In this document: one piece after another, positions 15,233 through 22,820 of the stretch
Numbering within the stretch: the first letter of the stretch is position 1
How the letters are laid out: each line of letters starts with the position of its first letter
Source of the DNA: a bacterium
GTDB lineage: Bacteria; Patescibacteriota; Minisyncoccia; Phycocordibacterales; JAUSHB01
Direction of reading: 5' to 3'
Length of the DNA stretch: 40,155 nucleotides
Assembly: GCA_030648955.1 (NCBI GenBank)
Contig: JAUSHB010000018.1
Coordinates: forward strand, 1-40,155
Position numbers and translations under genes: made by a program
Notes under the pieces: model-generated
What the model was told of the DNA's origin: nothing
The model's database searches: none
What the model saw: the letters and a program-made list of their open reading frames with translations, nothing else

Positions 15233-17218
15233 ATGAACGTAAAACCATACACAAAAAAAGATTTTGCATGGACGCAGTGGACAGCAGGAGATATTAAAAA
15301 ACTCGTTCCAAAAATCCTCGAACACAAAAAACAGCGCTATTCTGAAATAAAAAAGATTCTAAAAGATAAACGAACATTTGAGAATACAATCTATGCTATC
15401 GAAGCATCAAACTATGAGATCAATCCCTTATTGTATCAAATAGAGCTTTTAATGAATGTAAGTGCCGACAAAACCACCCGTGAGACGGCAAAAAATACCC
15501 TTGATATACTTCGGAAAAAACTTATTGATATTGAATATGATGAAAAATTGTATCAGGCGGTAAAAGAATATACGAAGAAAAAAGAGAAACTTGCCGGTGA
15601 AGACAAGAAACTTCTCAAAGATATGGTTCTTGGGTATCGTCGCATGGGATTCGAACTGTCTCGGGTTAAGCGAAAAATATTTCAGAATAATATTAAAAAA
15701 CTTACATCGTTCTCCCGCCAGTTTCAAAAAAATATAAACGATTATCATGATCATATTGTGATTTCTCCAAAAGAGACACGGGGGCTTCCTGAAAGCTATC
15801 TTGCGCGTCTCACTCGTGACAAAAAGGGGAATTATCTCGTTACCCTTCAATATCCCGATCTCGGTCCTTTTATGGAAAATGCCGAGAACGCGGAAAAACG
15901 TCGCGAGCTTGCGGATAAAAATTCTCAGAAAGGGGGAGAAAAAAACTTAGTGCTTGCCAGTAAAATTCTTGCTCTCCGAAAAAAGAATGCGGCAATCTTG
16001 GGTTACAAAAACCATGCTGAGTATAAAATAGAGGATAAGATGGCGCAACACCCTTCTCGCGTGTACTCTTTTCTCAATCAGTTGATGCCAAGGCTTGCCC
16101 CACTTATCAAAAAAGAAGTTGAGGAACTCACTAATCTCAAGCGGAAGCTTACGGGCAAGAAAAATGCGGTACTTATGTATTATGATCTTGCTTATTATGC
16201 AAATCAGTTGAAAAAGAAAAAATTTTCAATAGACGACGAAGAACTAAGGCAATATTTTCCGTTTTGGAAAGTGAGACAAGGAATTTTTAAGATATACCAA
16301 AATCTTTTAGGGGTAAAATTTGAACAAGTGCACGGGTATCCACTGTGGCATAAAGATGCGGAGCTCTATGTGGTGAAAACTCCCCAGGGAGCCGTTATTT
16401 CATATTTTTTACTTGATCTCTATCCTCGGGAAGGGAAATATACCCATGCGTGTGCAAGCGAGGTTGTCGATGGACGGCTGGCTTCATTTAAAGACACAAG
16501 TAAATATATTCCTCCTGTTGTATGCATGATTGCAAATTTTACAAAGCCTGTGAAGGCTGCCCCGAGTCTTTTGAGTCATGCGGAAGTTGAAACATTTTTT
16601 CATGAATTCGGGCATATTATGCACTATGCGCTCACACAGGCTTCTTATGGTTCGCAGTCCGGGTTTCATGCCGCATGGGATTTTGTGGAAGCTCCTTCGC
16701 AGATGCTCGAGAATTGGACATGGGAAGAACAAGCACTCAAGTTACTCTCGCTTCATTATAAGACGAAAAAACCGCTTCCACCTTCCATTATCAAAAATCT
16801 TCTTCAGACGAAAAAATTCATGATTGGAAATGATTCTTTACGCCAACTCGTGCTCGCGCTCTTTGATATGGAGATTCATACGAAAGGAAACGTATCATCT
16901 CTCACTCAAACATATCGTACTCTGGTGAATCAGTGGGTCGGAATATCTCCATCGCCTAAAAGTTTATTTCCCGCCTCTTTTGGACATTTTGCCGGGGGTT
17001 ACGATGCCGGCTATTATGGATACATGTGGTCCAGAGTGTATGCGGCGGATATGTTCACACGATTCAAAAAAGAGGGTATTCTTAATTCACGCACGGGACG
17101 CGATTATCGCACATGGATTCTTGAGAAAGGCGGAAGCAGGGAAGAGATTGATCTGGTGAAAGGTTTTCTCGGACGCAAGCCGAACAACAAAGCATTTTTG
17201 AAAGAGATCGGATTGTAA
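15233..17218 (+). CDS. M3-family oligoendopeptidase (PepF/thimet type)
   Basis: This 661-residue zinc peptidase has a mainly helical N-terminal half and the M3 catalytic core: HAEVETFFHEFGHIMHYAL with HEFGH at residues 457-461, then the downstream glutamate in WDFVEAPSQMLENW, and the conserved tail FGHFAGGYDAGYYGYMWSRVYAADMF. M3 enzymes cleave short peptides in the cytoplasm, for peptide recycling or signal-peptide clearance. Length is normal. There is no signal peptide. The gene lies 33 bases after the helicase and 8 bases before the spermidine-synthase-like gene, so an operon is likely. Confidence 0.95.
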   Translation: MNVKPYTKKDFAWTQWTAGDIKKLVPKILEHKKQRYSEIKKILKDKRTFENTIYAIEASNYEINPLLYQIELLMNVSADKTTRETAKNTLDILRKKLIDIEYDEKLYQAVKEYTKKKEKLAGEDKKLLKDMVLGYRRMGFELSRVKRKIFQNNIKKLTSFSRQFQKNINDYHDHIVISPKETRGLPESYLARLTRDKKGNYLVTLQYPDLGPFMENAENAEKRRELADKNSQKGGEKNLVLASKILALRKKNAAILGYKNHAEYKIEDKMAQHPSRVYSFLNQLMPRLAPLIKKEVEELTNLKRKLTGKKNAVLMYYDLAYYANQLKKKKFSIDDEELRQYFPFWKVRQGIFKIYQNLLGVKFEQVHGYPLWHKDAELYVVKTPQGAVISYFLLDLYPREGKYTHACASEVVDGRLASFKDTSKYIPPVVCMIANFTKPVKAAPSLLSHAEVETFFHEFGHIMHYALTQASYGSQSGFHAAWDFVEAPSQMLENWTWEEQALKLLSLHYKTKKPLPPSIIKNLLQTKKFMIGNDSLRQLVLALFDMEIHTKGNVSSLTQTYRTLVNQWVGISPSPKSLFPASFGHFAGGYDAGYYGYMWSRVYAADMFTRFKKEGILNSRTGRDYRTWILEKGGSREEIDLVKGFLGRKPNNKAFLKEIGL

Positions 17219-17226
17219 TACATCTC

Positions 17227-18843
17227 ATGGAACGTTTAAAGAACTTCATAATTCATAAAAAACTCCTTCTCGTCGTCTTTGTTACCGGCGCGGCGGTGCT
17301 GGTTATTGAAGTTTCCGCCACGCGGATTCTTGCGACATATTTTGGAAATACACTGTATTCGTTCTCAAGTATCTTGAGTATTGTCTTGGGAGCGCTTAGT
17401 CTCGGGTATTACTATGGCGGACGAATGGCTGACAAAAATCCCTCCCGTCGGAATTTTTATCTCATTATTCTCTATTCTGGAGTTTCCGTCCTACTTCTGT
17501 ATGTGTTATCGCTTTTAATTCTTCCCATACTCGGTTTCTTGCTTTCTCCCATGTTTGGTCCGCTTATAGCATCACTCCTCCTATTTTTCATCCCCTCGCT
17601 CCTTTTGGGAATGCTTTCACCATTCGCAATCAAACTTCAAAGCGAACATGCTCCTTCCGGAACAATTGGAACCATATCCGGTGAAGTGTTCTTTTGGTCA
17701 ACATTGGGAAGTATTGGCGGGAGTCTCATATCGGGTTTTTTCTTGATTCCCAGTTTCGGGGTTGATGTGATCATGGTGGGACTCGCGCTCACGCTTGTTA
17801 TTGTGGGGGTTCTTGGCGTTGGGGTCGGCCTGCCTGCGCCGCATATGTCGCGGCAGGCAGGCCTGCCTGTGCGTCACCGCACGCAGACAGGCGGAATTTC
17901 AAAAAATACTGCTCAAAATATAGGTTTCTTGGTTATTTCCGCACTTGTAGTTTCTTTTATGTGGTGGCAAGGGCTTCAAAAGATTTTTCTTTTTGTAGGC
18001 GACGGGATATATGAAAAACTATATGTCTACGATGGCGTATACGAAGGAAAGCCAACACGATTTTTTACGCAAGATACAACCGCTTCCGGCGCCATGAACC
18101 TAAAAGATGGCGGACTCGCGTATGAATATACAAAATACTATGACGCTTATAGGGTTTTTAATCCCGACATTAAACATACTCTGGTGATCGGCGGGGGAAT
18201 TTATTCGATCCCAAAACAGTTGCTTGCCGATATTTCTGATGTTCGAGTGGACGTTGCGGAGATTGAGCCAAGTTTATACGGTCTTGCAAAGAAATATTTC
18301 GGGCTTAAGGATGACCCAAGACTTTCTAATTATATTGTCGACGGACGGCGATTTCTGCATGATTCCACCAATGTGTATGATTTTATATTTACCGATGCAT
18401 ACAAGTCACTCTATTCAATGCCGGTGCACCTTACGACAAAGGAATTTTTTGAAACCGCAAACAAAAAACTTGCGTCAGGAGGAGTATTTATGGCAAATAT
18501 TATTGGCAGTTTATCTCCCGAAACTCCCTCGTTTACACTTTCGGAAATGAGAACATTCCGAAGCGTATTTCCCAACAGTTACTTTTTTGCAACTAAATCA
18601 CCCCAAAGCACAGAACCCCAGAATCTTATCTTTATTGGTTTTAAAAGCGATAAAACACCAAACTTTAATTCCTCGGAAGTCTTACATGACAGAAATCCCC
18701 TTGTTCGTTCTCTTGACGAGAAATTAATCGATCTTAGTGCGTTTGATTTCTCTCAATATACGATGTTTACCGATAACTACGCCCCTGTGGAATATTATGG
18801 AGCGCGTTTTCTTGCGGATGTTGTTCGGAGTAAAAATAAATAG
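17227..18843 (+). CDS. membrane protein fused to spermidine-synthase-like domain
   Basis: The first half has about seven membrane helices (LLLVVFVTGAAVLVIEVSAT onward), the start typical of fused MFS/spermidine-synthase proteins. One further helix lies at about 235-245. The second half is a Rossmann methyltransferase-like fold: HTLVIGGGIY, VDVAEIEPSL, VDGRRFL, YDFIFTDAYKS. In this fold the aspartate after FIFT matches the aminopropyltransferase catalytic position, but the substrate of fused proteins is uncertain. Two tandem palindromes at 17827-17892 encode a GLPAPHMSRQAGLPV-like linker exactly between membrane half and catalytic half, without breaking the frame. Confidence 0.88.
   Translation: MERLKNFIIHKKLLLVVFVTGAAVLVIEVSATRILATYFGNTLYSFSSILSIVLGALSLGYYYGGRMADKNPSRRNFYLIILYSGVSVLLLYVLSLLILPILGFLLSPMFGPLIASLLLFFIPSLLLGMLSPFAIKLQSEHAPSGTIGTISGEVFFWSTLGSIGGSLISGFFLIPSFGVDVIMVGLALTLVIVGVLGVGVGLPAPHMSRQAGLPVRHRTQTGGISKNTAQNIGFLVISALVVSFMWWQGLQKIFLFVGDGIYEKLYVYDGVYEGKPTRFFTQDTTASGAMNLKDGGLAYEYTKYYDAYRVFNPDIKHTLVIGGGIYSIPKQLLADISDVRVDVAEIEPSLYGLAKKYFGLKDDPRLSNYIVDGRRFLHDSTNVYDFIFTDAYKSLYSMPVHLTTKEFFETANKKLASGGVFMANIIGSLSPETPSFTLSEMRTFRSVFPNSYFFATKSPQSTEPQNLIFIGFKSDKTPNFNSSEVLHDRNPLVRSLDEKLIDLSAFDFSQYTMFTDNYAPVEYYGARFLADVVRSKNK
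17827..17892. repeat. two tandem palindromes inside the fusion gene
   Basis: GGCCTGCCTGC (17827-17837) and GGCAGGCC-ending arm GCAGGCAGGCC (17853-17863) pair over 11 bp. A second, imperfect hairpin, GCCTGT-GCGT (about 17865-17874) with ACGC-AGACAGGC (17881-17892), follows at once. Both are in frame in an interdomain linker. Confidence 0.75.
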
Positions 18844-18849
18844 AACTAT

Positions 18850-19359
18850 ATGGTGAATGTCTTAAGCGGGAAAAACAAAAAGACATTATTTTTTGCAGTT
18901 TTTATTCCCCTTGTCCTTACTATGTTCGGTGTTTATGGGAATAATGTCCTTAATCAAAACAATAATTACAAACAGAATATTGACCCAAAGAAAAATCAAC
19001 AAAACCATGTCCTTAAGGTTGGCAATATAAATATTTATGTTGATATCGCTGACACCCCACTGCTTCGAGAGAGCGGTCTTTCCGGCAGAAATACACTTCT
19101 CGATAACCAGGGGATGTATTTTGTCTTCGATCGCTCGGGGATATATTCATTTTGGATGAAAGAAATGAATTTTCCCATTGATATCATCTGGATCGGTGAA
19201 CATATGAGCGTTGTGGATATCACCGAGAGTGTTTTGCCGTCTTCATTCCCTCAAACATTCACTTCAAGGGTGCCTGCTCGCTATGTTCTCGAGGTGCAAG
19301 CGGGGTTTGCAGAGCGACATAGGGTCAACATAGGGGATCAAGTCCTACTCGACCCTTGA
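18850..19359 (+). CDS. DUF192 family protein, membrane-anchored
   Basis: An N-terminal membrane helix or signal anchor (LFFAVFIPLVLTMFGVYG, about 13-30) leads to a complete DUF192 domain: INIYVDIADTPLLRESGLSG, MYFVFDRSGIYSFWMKEMNF, PIDIIWIGEHMSVVDI and the closing ARYVLEVQAGFAERHRVNIG. DUF192 is a widespread small beta-barrel domain of unknown function, generally exported. It starts 7 bases after the fusion gene and is last in this strand group. The stop codon lies in the loop of a small CGACCC/GGGTCG hairpin (19350-19365). Confidence 0.9.
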   Translation: MVNVLSGKNKKTLFFAVFIPLVLTMFGVYGNNVLNQNNNYKQNIDPKKNQQNHVLKVGNINIYVDIADTPLLRESGLSGRNTLLDNQGMYFVFDRSGIYSFWMKEMNFPIDIIWIGEHMSVVDITESVLPSSFPQTFTSRVPARYVLEVQAGFAERHRVNIGDQVLLDP

Positions 19360-19411
19360 GGGTCGACCCGTTGGTATTTTTGTCCCCATAAAAGATAATT
19401 TTTATGAAATC

Positions 19412-19437
19412 GAGTCGGCATGAGTCGGCTCTTTTTT
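19412..19437 (+). terminator. Rho-independent terminator after the DUF192 gene
   Basis: GAGTCG (19412-19417) and CGGCTC (19426-19431) pair, with one G-T wobble, followed by six T. It separates the helicase-to-DUF192 group from nrdJ. Confidence 0.6.
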
Positions 19438-19541
19438 GAGGTACGTTGAGAAAGTCTATCAATAGGCGGGTCGGACGGAATACCCTATTTACTTTGCGAA
19501 ATTTTTGTTTCCTTGCAAAAGTTATCCACTGTTTTTTTGCT

Positions 19542-19570
19542 TCGACATGAAAAAATTTTGGGTGTAAAAT
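19542..19570 (+). promoter_or_regulatory. promoter of nrdJ
   Basis: TCGACA (19542-19547) and TAAAAT (19565-19570, preceded by TG) are 17 bases apart. I looked for a cobalamin riboswitch or NrdR boxes between 19440 and 19616 and saw none. Confidence 0.6.
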
Positions 19571-19616
19571 GATTCTACAAAGTTCCCCATTACCAACTTT
19601 TATTTTTTAAAGCACC

Positions 19617-21947
19617 ATGTCAAAATCCATCGCAAAAAATATTGTAGGAGATGCAACAGCCAACAAAGGTCCAATCAAAAAAATTCAGAAACGTGATGGA
19701 GGTATTGTTCCATTCGAACTTGAACGGGTTGCGAACGCAGTCTACAAAGCGATGGTTGCGGCGGAAGAGGGGACAGAAAAAGATGCGGAATATATTGCAC
19801 GAAAGGTGCATTCTGAACTTCTCAAGATCAGTAAATTGGTCAAAAACTTTGTTCCTGGTGTTGAAGCGATTCAAGATATTGTCGAAAAAGAGCTTATTTT
19901 TGAAGAGTTTGCGAAGACGGCGAAGACCTACATACTTTATAGAGAAGAGCGTGCTCGTTTGCGAAAAGTTGGTGTTGGTGTTCCCGAGAAAGTTCGCAAA
20001 CTTACCGAAGAAGGAAAAAAATATTTCAAAAATCCGCTCGCAGAATTTGTATATTATCGCACCTACTCGCGTTGGATGGATGGGGAAGGACGTCGTGAGA
20101 CTTGGATTGAGACCGTTGATCGTTACATGAGCTTCATGAAAGAAAATATCGGGGACAAACTCAAGGAGACTGAGTACGGCGAGCTTCGCGAAGCAATTTT
20201 AAAACAAGAAGTGATGCCATCGATGCGACTCATGTGGAGCTCGGGAAGCGCGGCGAGAAAAAATAATGTGTGCGCATATAATTGTTCATTTGTCGCTCCA
20301 ACGAAGCTCCGCGATTTCGCCGAGATCATGTACCTACTCATGTCGGGCACTGGTGTCGGTTACACTGTTGAAAGTCATGTTGTGCAGCAGCTTCCGCAGA
20401 TTAAACGGCAGACAGGGAAAAAATTAACAACTCACGTTGTGGATGACAGTAAGAATGGATGGGCTGATGCATATGTGCTCGGACTTGAAGCATGGTTTGA
20501 TGGAATGGATGTCGAGTTTGATTATTCAAATGTGCGTCCAGCGGGAGCGCGTTTGAAGACGATGGGTGGAAAAGCGTCAGGACCCGAACCCTTGATCGCG
20601 CTCATGGAATTTTCTCGCGCAAAGATTTTAAAGAAACAAGGTCGTCGACTTTCCAACATTGATGTTCACGATATTGTTTGCAAAGTTGGTGAAGTTGTCG
20701 TTTCTGGTGGTGTCCGTCGAAGCGCACTTATCTCATTATCTGATCTTGATGACCACGAGATTCGCCATGCCAAGGATGGGCAATTCTATCTTACCGATCC
20801 ACAGCGCATGATGGCGAACAATTCCGCGGTATATTGGCAGAAGCCATCCAACGCGGAATTCTTGGATGAATGGGTGTCTTTAATGAAAGCAGGTTCAGGA
20901 GAGCGGGGCATTTTTAACCGAGGATCGCTTCAAAAACAGGTTCCCGCTCGCCGATGGAAAACTCTTGAAAAAGATTGGGATACCACGGGGACCAATCCAT
21001 GTGGAGAAATAGTCCTTAAATCAAAGCAATTCTGCAACCTATCCGAGATTGTGGCACGAGCCGATGATACCGAGGAATCCCTTCTCAAAAAGGCTCGATT
21101 GGCGGCGATTTTGGGAACCTACCAATCGACACTCACTAATTTCCCCTATCTTTCAAAAGAATGGAAAGAGCAATGCGACGAAGATCGTCTTCTTGGGGTG
21201 TCAATCACCGGTCAATGGGACAGCCCAGCGGTTCGTGATGCGAATGTTATGAAAAAATTGCGCGAGATGGCAGTAAAGACAAATCAAGAATATGCAAAAC
21301 GTTTTAAAGTAAATCCTTCTACGTCGGTCACCTGCGTCAAGCCGTCTGGGACAGTATCTCAATTAGTTGATGCATCATCAGGAATGCATCCGCGTCACGC
21401 TCCATACTATATCCGCCGCATCAGAATTTCTTCGACTGATAATCTTTTCAAAATGCTTCAAGATCAAGGTGTACCGTATTATCCAGAAGTAGGGCAGGAT
21501 CCCAAGAACGCAACGACCTATGTTTTGGAATTTCCTGTCAAAGCGCCGGCAGGTTCTATATTCAAAGATGACCAGACCGCGATCGAGCAACTTGAGTATT
21601 GGAAAATGGTGAAAGAGAATTTCACCGAACACAATCCGTCAGTCACGATTTCCGTGGGGGATAATGAATGGGTTGAGGTGGCAAACTGGCTCTATTCAAA
21701 TTGGGATATGATCGGCGGGCTTTCATTTCTGCCGAGAAGCAATCACGTATATAAACTTGCGCCCTACGAGCCAATTACGAAAGAGAAATATGAAGAACTT
21801 GCAAAACGGTTCAAGCATATTGATTTCTCGAAGATCGTGACATATGAATCACAAGATGATACGCAAGGCGCGAAAGAGCTTGCATGTGTCTCGGGAGTAT
21901 GCGAAGTAGATATGGCTCCGGAAGCAAGCGAGATTGCGAAGAAATAG
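19617..21947 (+). CDS. nrdJ: adenosylcobalamin-dependent ribonucleotide reductase, class II
   Basis: This 776-residue enzyme reduces ribonucleotides to deoxyribonucleotides with adenosylcobalamin. An N-terminal ATP cone (about 20-115, IQKRDGGIVPFELERVANAV) is followed by the RNR barrel. Candidate catalytic residues are Cys219 in NVCAYNC, the finger-loop NPCGEI (Cys462) and the partner cysteine in KQFCNLSE. SGERGIFNRGS, PSGTVSQLVDASSGMHPRHA and the C-terminal CVSGVCEVD redox cysteine pair are present. It resembles the monomeric Lactobacillus-type enzyme, with an ATP cone for allosteric control. It has its own promoter and a strong terminator. Confidence 0.95.
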   Translation: MSKSIAKNIVGDATANKGPIKKIQKRDGGIVPFELERVANAVYKAMVAAEEGTEKDAEYIARKVHSELLKISKLVKNFVPGVEAIQDIVEKELIFEEFAKTAKTYILYREERARLRKVGVGVPEKVRKLTEEGKKYFKNPLAEFVYYRTYSRWMDGEGRRETWIETVDRYMSFMKENIGDKLKETEYGELREAILKQEVMPSMRLMWSSGSAARKNNVCAYNCSFVAPTKLRDFAEIMYLLMSGTGVGYTVESHVVQQLPQIKRQTGKKLTTHVVDDSKNGWADAYVLGLEAWFDGMDVEFDYSNVRPAGARLKTMGGKASGPEPLIALMEFSRAKILKKQGRRLSNIDVHDIVCKVGEVVVSGGVRRSALISLSDLDDHEIRHAKDGQFYLTDPQRMMANNSAVYWQKPSNAEFLDEWVSLMKAGSGERGIFNRGSLQKQVPARRWKTLEKDWDTTGTNPCGEIVLKSKQFCNLSEIVARADDTEESLLKKARLAAILGTYQSTLTNFPYLSKEWKEQCDEDRLLGVSITGQWDSPAVRDANVMKKLREMAVKTNQEYAKRFKVNPSTSVTCVKPSGTVSQLVDASSGMHPRHAPYYIRRIRISSTDNLFKMLQDQGVPYYPEVGQDPKNATTYVLEFPVKAPAGSIFKDDQTAIEQLEYWKMVKENFTEHNPSVTISVGDNEWVEVANWLYSNWDMIGGLSFLPRSNHVYKLAPYEPITKEKYEELAKRFKHIDFSKIVTYESQDDTQGAKELACVSGVCEVDMAPEASEIAKK

Positions 21948-21959
21948 ATTGCGAAGTAC

Positions 21960-21993
21960 TTAAAACCCCGTCACACTCGTGACGGGGTTTTAA
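21960..21993 (+). terminator. Rho-independent terminator of nrdJ
   Basis: TTAAAACCCCGTCAC (21960-21974) pairs perfectly with GTGACGGGGTTTTAA (21979-21993) around ACTC. It is 12 bases after the nrdJ stop; the T-run is part of the stem. Confidence 0.9.
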
Positions 21994-22036
21994 AATTGAG
22001 AAAAGACTTCATCGAATCCGGAGGCACATTTTTTTG

Positions 22037-22065
22037 TTTGCAAATCTTAAAAATTATTGTATAAT
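22037..22065 (+). promoter_or_regulatory. promoter of the RNase P RNA
   Basis: TTTGCA (22037-22042) and TATAAT (22060-22065) are 17 bases apart. The predicted start falls at about 22072-22074, exactly the 5' end of the P1 helix. Confidence 0.8.
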
Positions 22066-22073
22066 GTTTTAAG

Positions 22074-22658
22074 CCTTGTATTGGGCAGTTGCTCCGTAGG
22101 ATTTATCTTATGGGGAGGAAAGTCCGAACACTCGCCAATTTTGCCTGCCACAGGCAGTTGTAAAATTAAGCGTCCCGAGTTTATCGAGGGGCTCTACCCT
22201 TCGACCAGGCTCAGGGTGCTCGATTTTGAGCCACCTGCGGTGGGCAAAATCGGCAGCAAGGTAGCGGGTAACGCCCGTCGTGCGCAACCTGCCAACTGGT
22301 AGGCTGGGCATAGAGGTGCGAGCAGAGACGCTTAGACTCGAAAGGGTTTAGGGTTCCATCGCAAGATGGAATAGCCTTGATAGTAATATCGAGGGTGAAA
22401 CGGCAAAATCCTTACCCGGGTGCAAGGTCGTGTCGCTTGTGCGTAGCACAAGCAAGTTGAATGTTTGTAATGTGAAAAGTTTATAAAGCTAAACGGAAAC
22501 TCTGTGCTTTATAGATTTTATGAACTTTCTTACTTTTTACTTGCTCGTGCTGCGTACGAGCGGAGTGCCGCTTGAGTCCCCCAGTAATGTGGGACCTAGA
22601 TAAATAACTGCTATCTTAACTTCGGTTAAGACACAGAATTCGGCTTATAGATACAAGG
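22074..22658 (+). ncRNA. rnpB: RNase P RNA (type A), with two large extra domains
   Basis: P1 is CCTTGTAT (22074-22081) with ATACAAGG (22651-22658). Conserved core regions are GGAGGAAAGTCCGAAC (CR-I), GGTAACGCCC, GGGTGAAACGGCAAAATCC, and the 3' CAGAATTCGGCTTATAG (CR-V). RNase P RNA cleaves tRNA 5' leaders. At about 585 nt it is much longer than the usual 350-400. One extra domain (22135-22253) is enclosed by GCCAATTTTGCC/GGCAAAATCGGC and contains a repeat-like CCCTTCGACCAGGCTCAGGG (22197-22216). A second (about 22432-22555) is a long imperfect hairpin in the P16/P17 region. The core looks intact. Confidence 0.95.
22197..22216. repeat. CTTCGAC...GCTCAGG repeat within rnpB
   Basis: CCCTTCGACCAGGCTCAGGG ends in complementary CCCT/AGGG. 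A related unit (CTTCGAC-TTT-GCTCAGGACAGG) lies at about 11709-11730 in the decayed recombinase. This repeat type is scattered through many CPR genomes. Confidence 0.6.
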
Positions 22659-22664
22659 TTATGA

Positions 22665-22692
22665 AAGGGCCCCGCGGAAACGCGGGGCCCTT
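22665..22692 (+). terminator. hairpin after rnpB, 12 bp
   Basis: AAGGGCCCCGCG (22665-22676) pairs with CGCGGGGCCCTT (22681-22692) around GAAA. It is 6 bases after P1, with no T-run. Confidence 0.7.
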
Positions 22693-22694
22693 CC

Positions 22695-22729
22695 GCAACC
22701 GAGGATTACTTTTAGTAATCCTCGGTTGC
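22695..22729 (+). terminator. second hairpin after rnpB, 16 bp
   Basis: GCAACCGAGGATTACT (22695-22710) pairs perfectly with AGTAATCCTCGGTTGC (22714-22729), loop TTT. Two long hairpins in tandem without T-runs probably end the rnpB transcript or set its 3' end. Confidence 0.6.
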
Positions 22730-22754
22730 CTATCAAGAAACTAGGTTATATAAT
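22726..22754 (+). promoter_or_regulatory. promoter of the O-antigen-ligase-like gene
   Basis: TTGCCT (22726-22731) and TATAAT (22749-22754) are 17 bases apart. The -35 box overlaps the end of the second rnpB hairpin. The leader is about 60 bases. Confidence 0.65.
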
Positions 22755-22820
22755 AGAGTTACTTTGTCACCATGAAATTGTCAGAATTTTTTTATTGATA
22801 AATTATTTAACACTACAAGT

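Noticed and set aside
19440-19616. Cobalamin riboswitch before nrdJ
   Set aside because: No B12-box-like sequence or fitting fold was visible; only a plain promoter.
22057-22302. 81-codon open frame over the 5' part of rnpB, and a reverse one
   Set aside because: The region is RNase P RNA with conserved CR-I; the frames are by-products of GC-rich helices.
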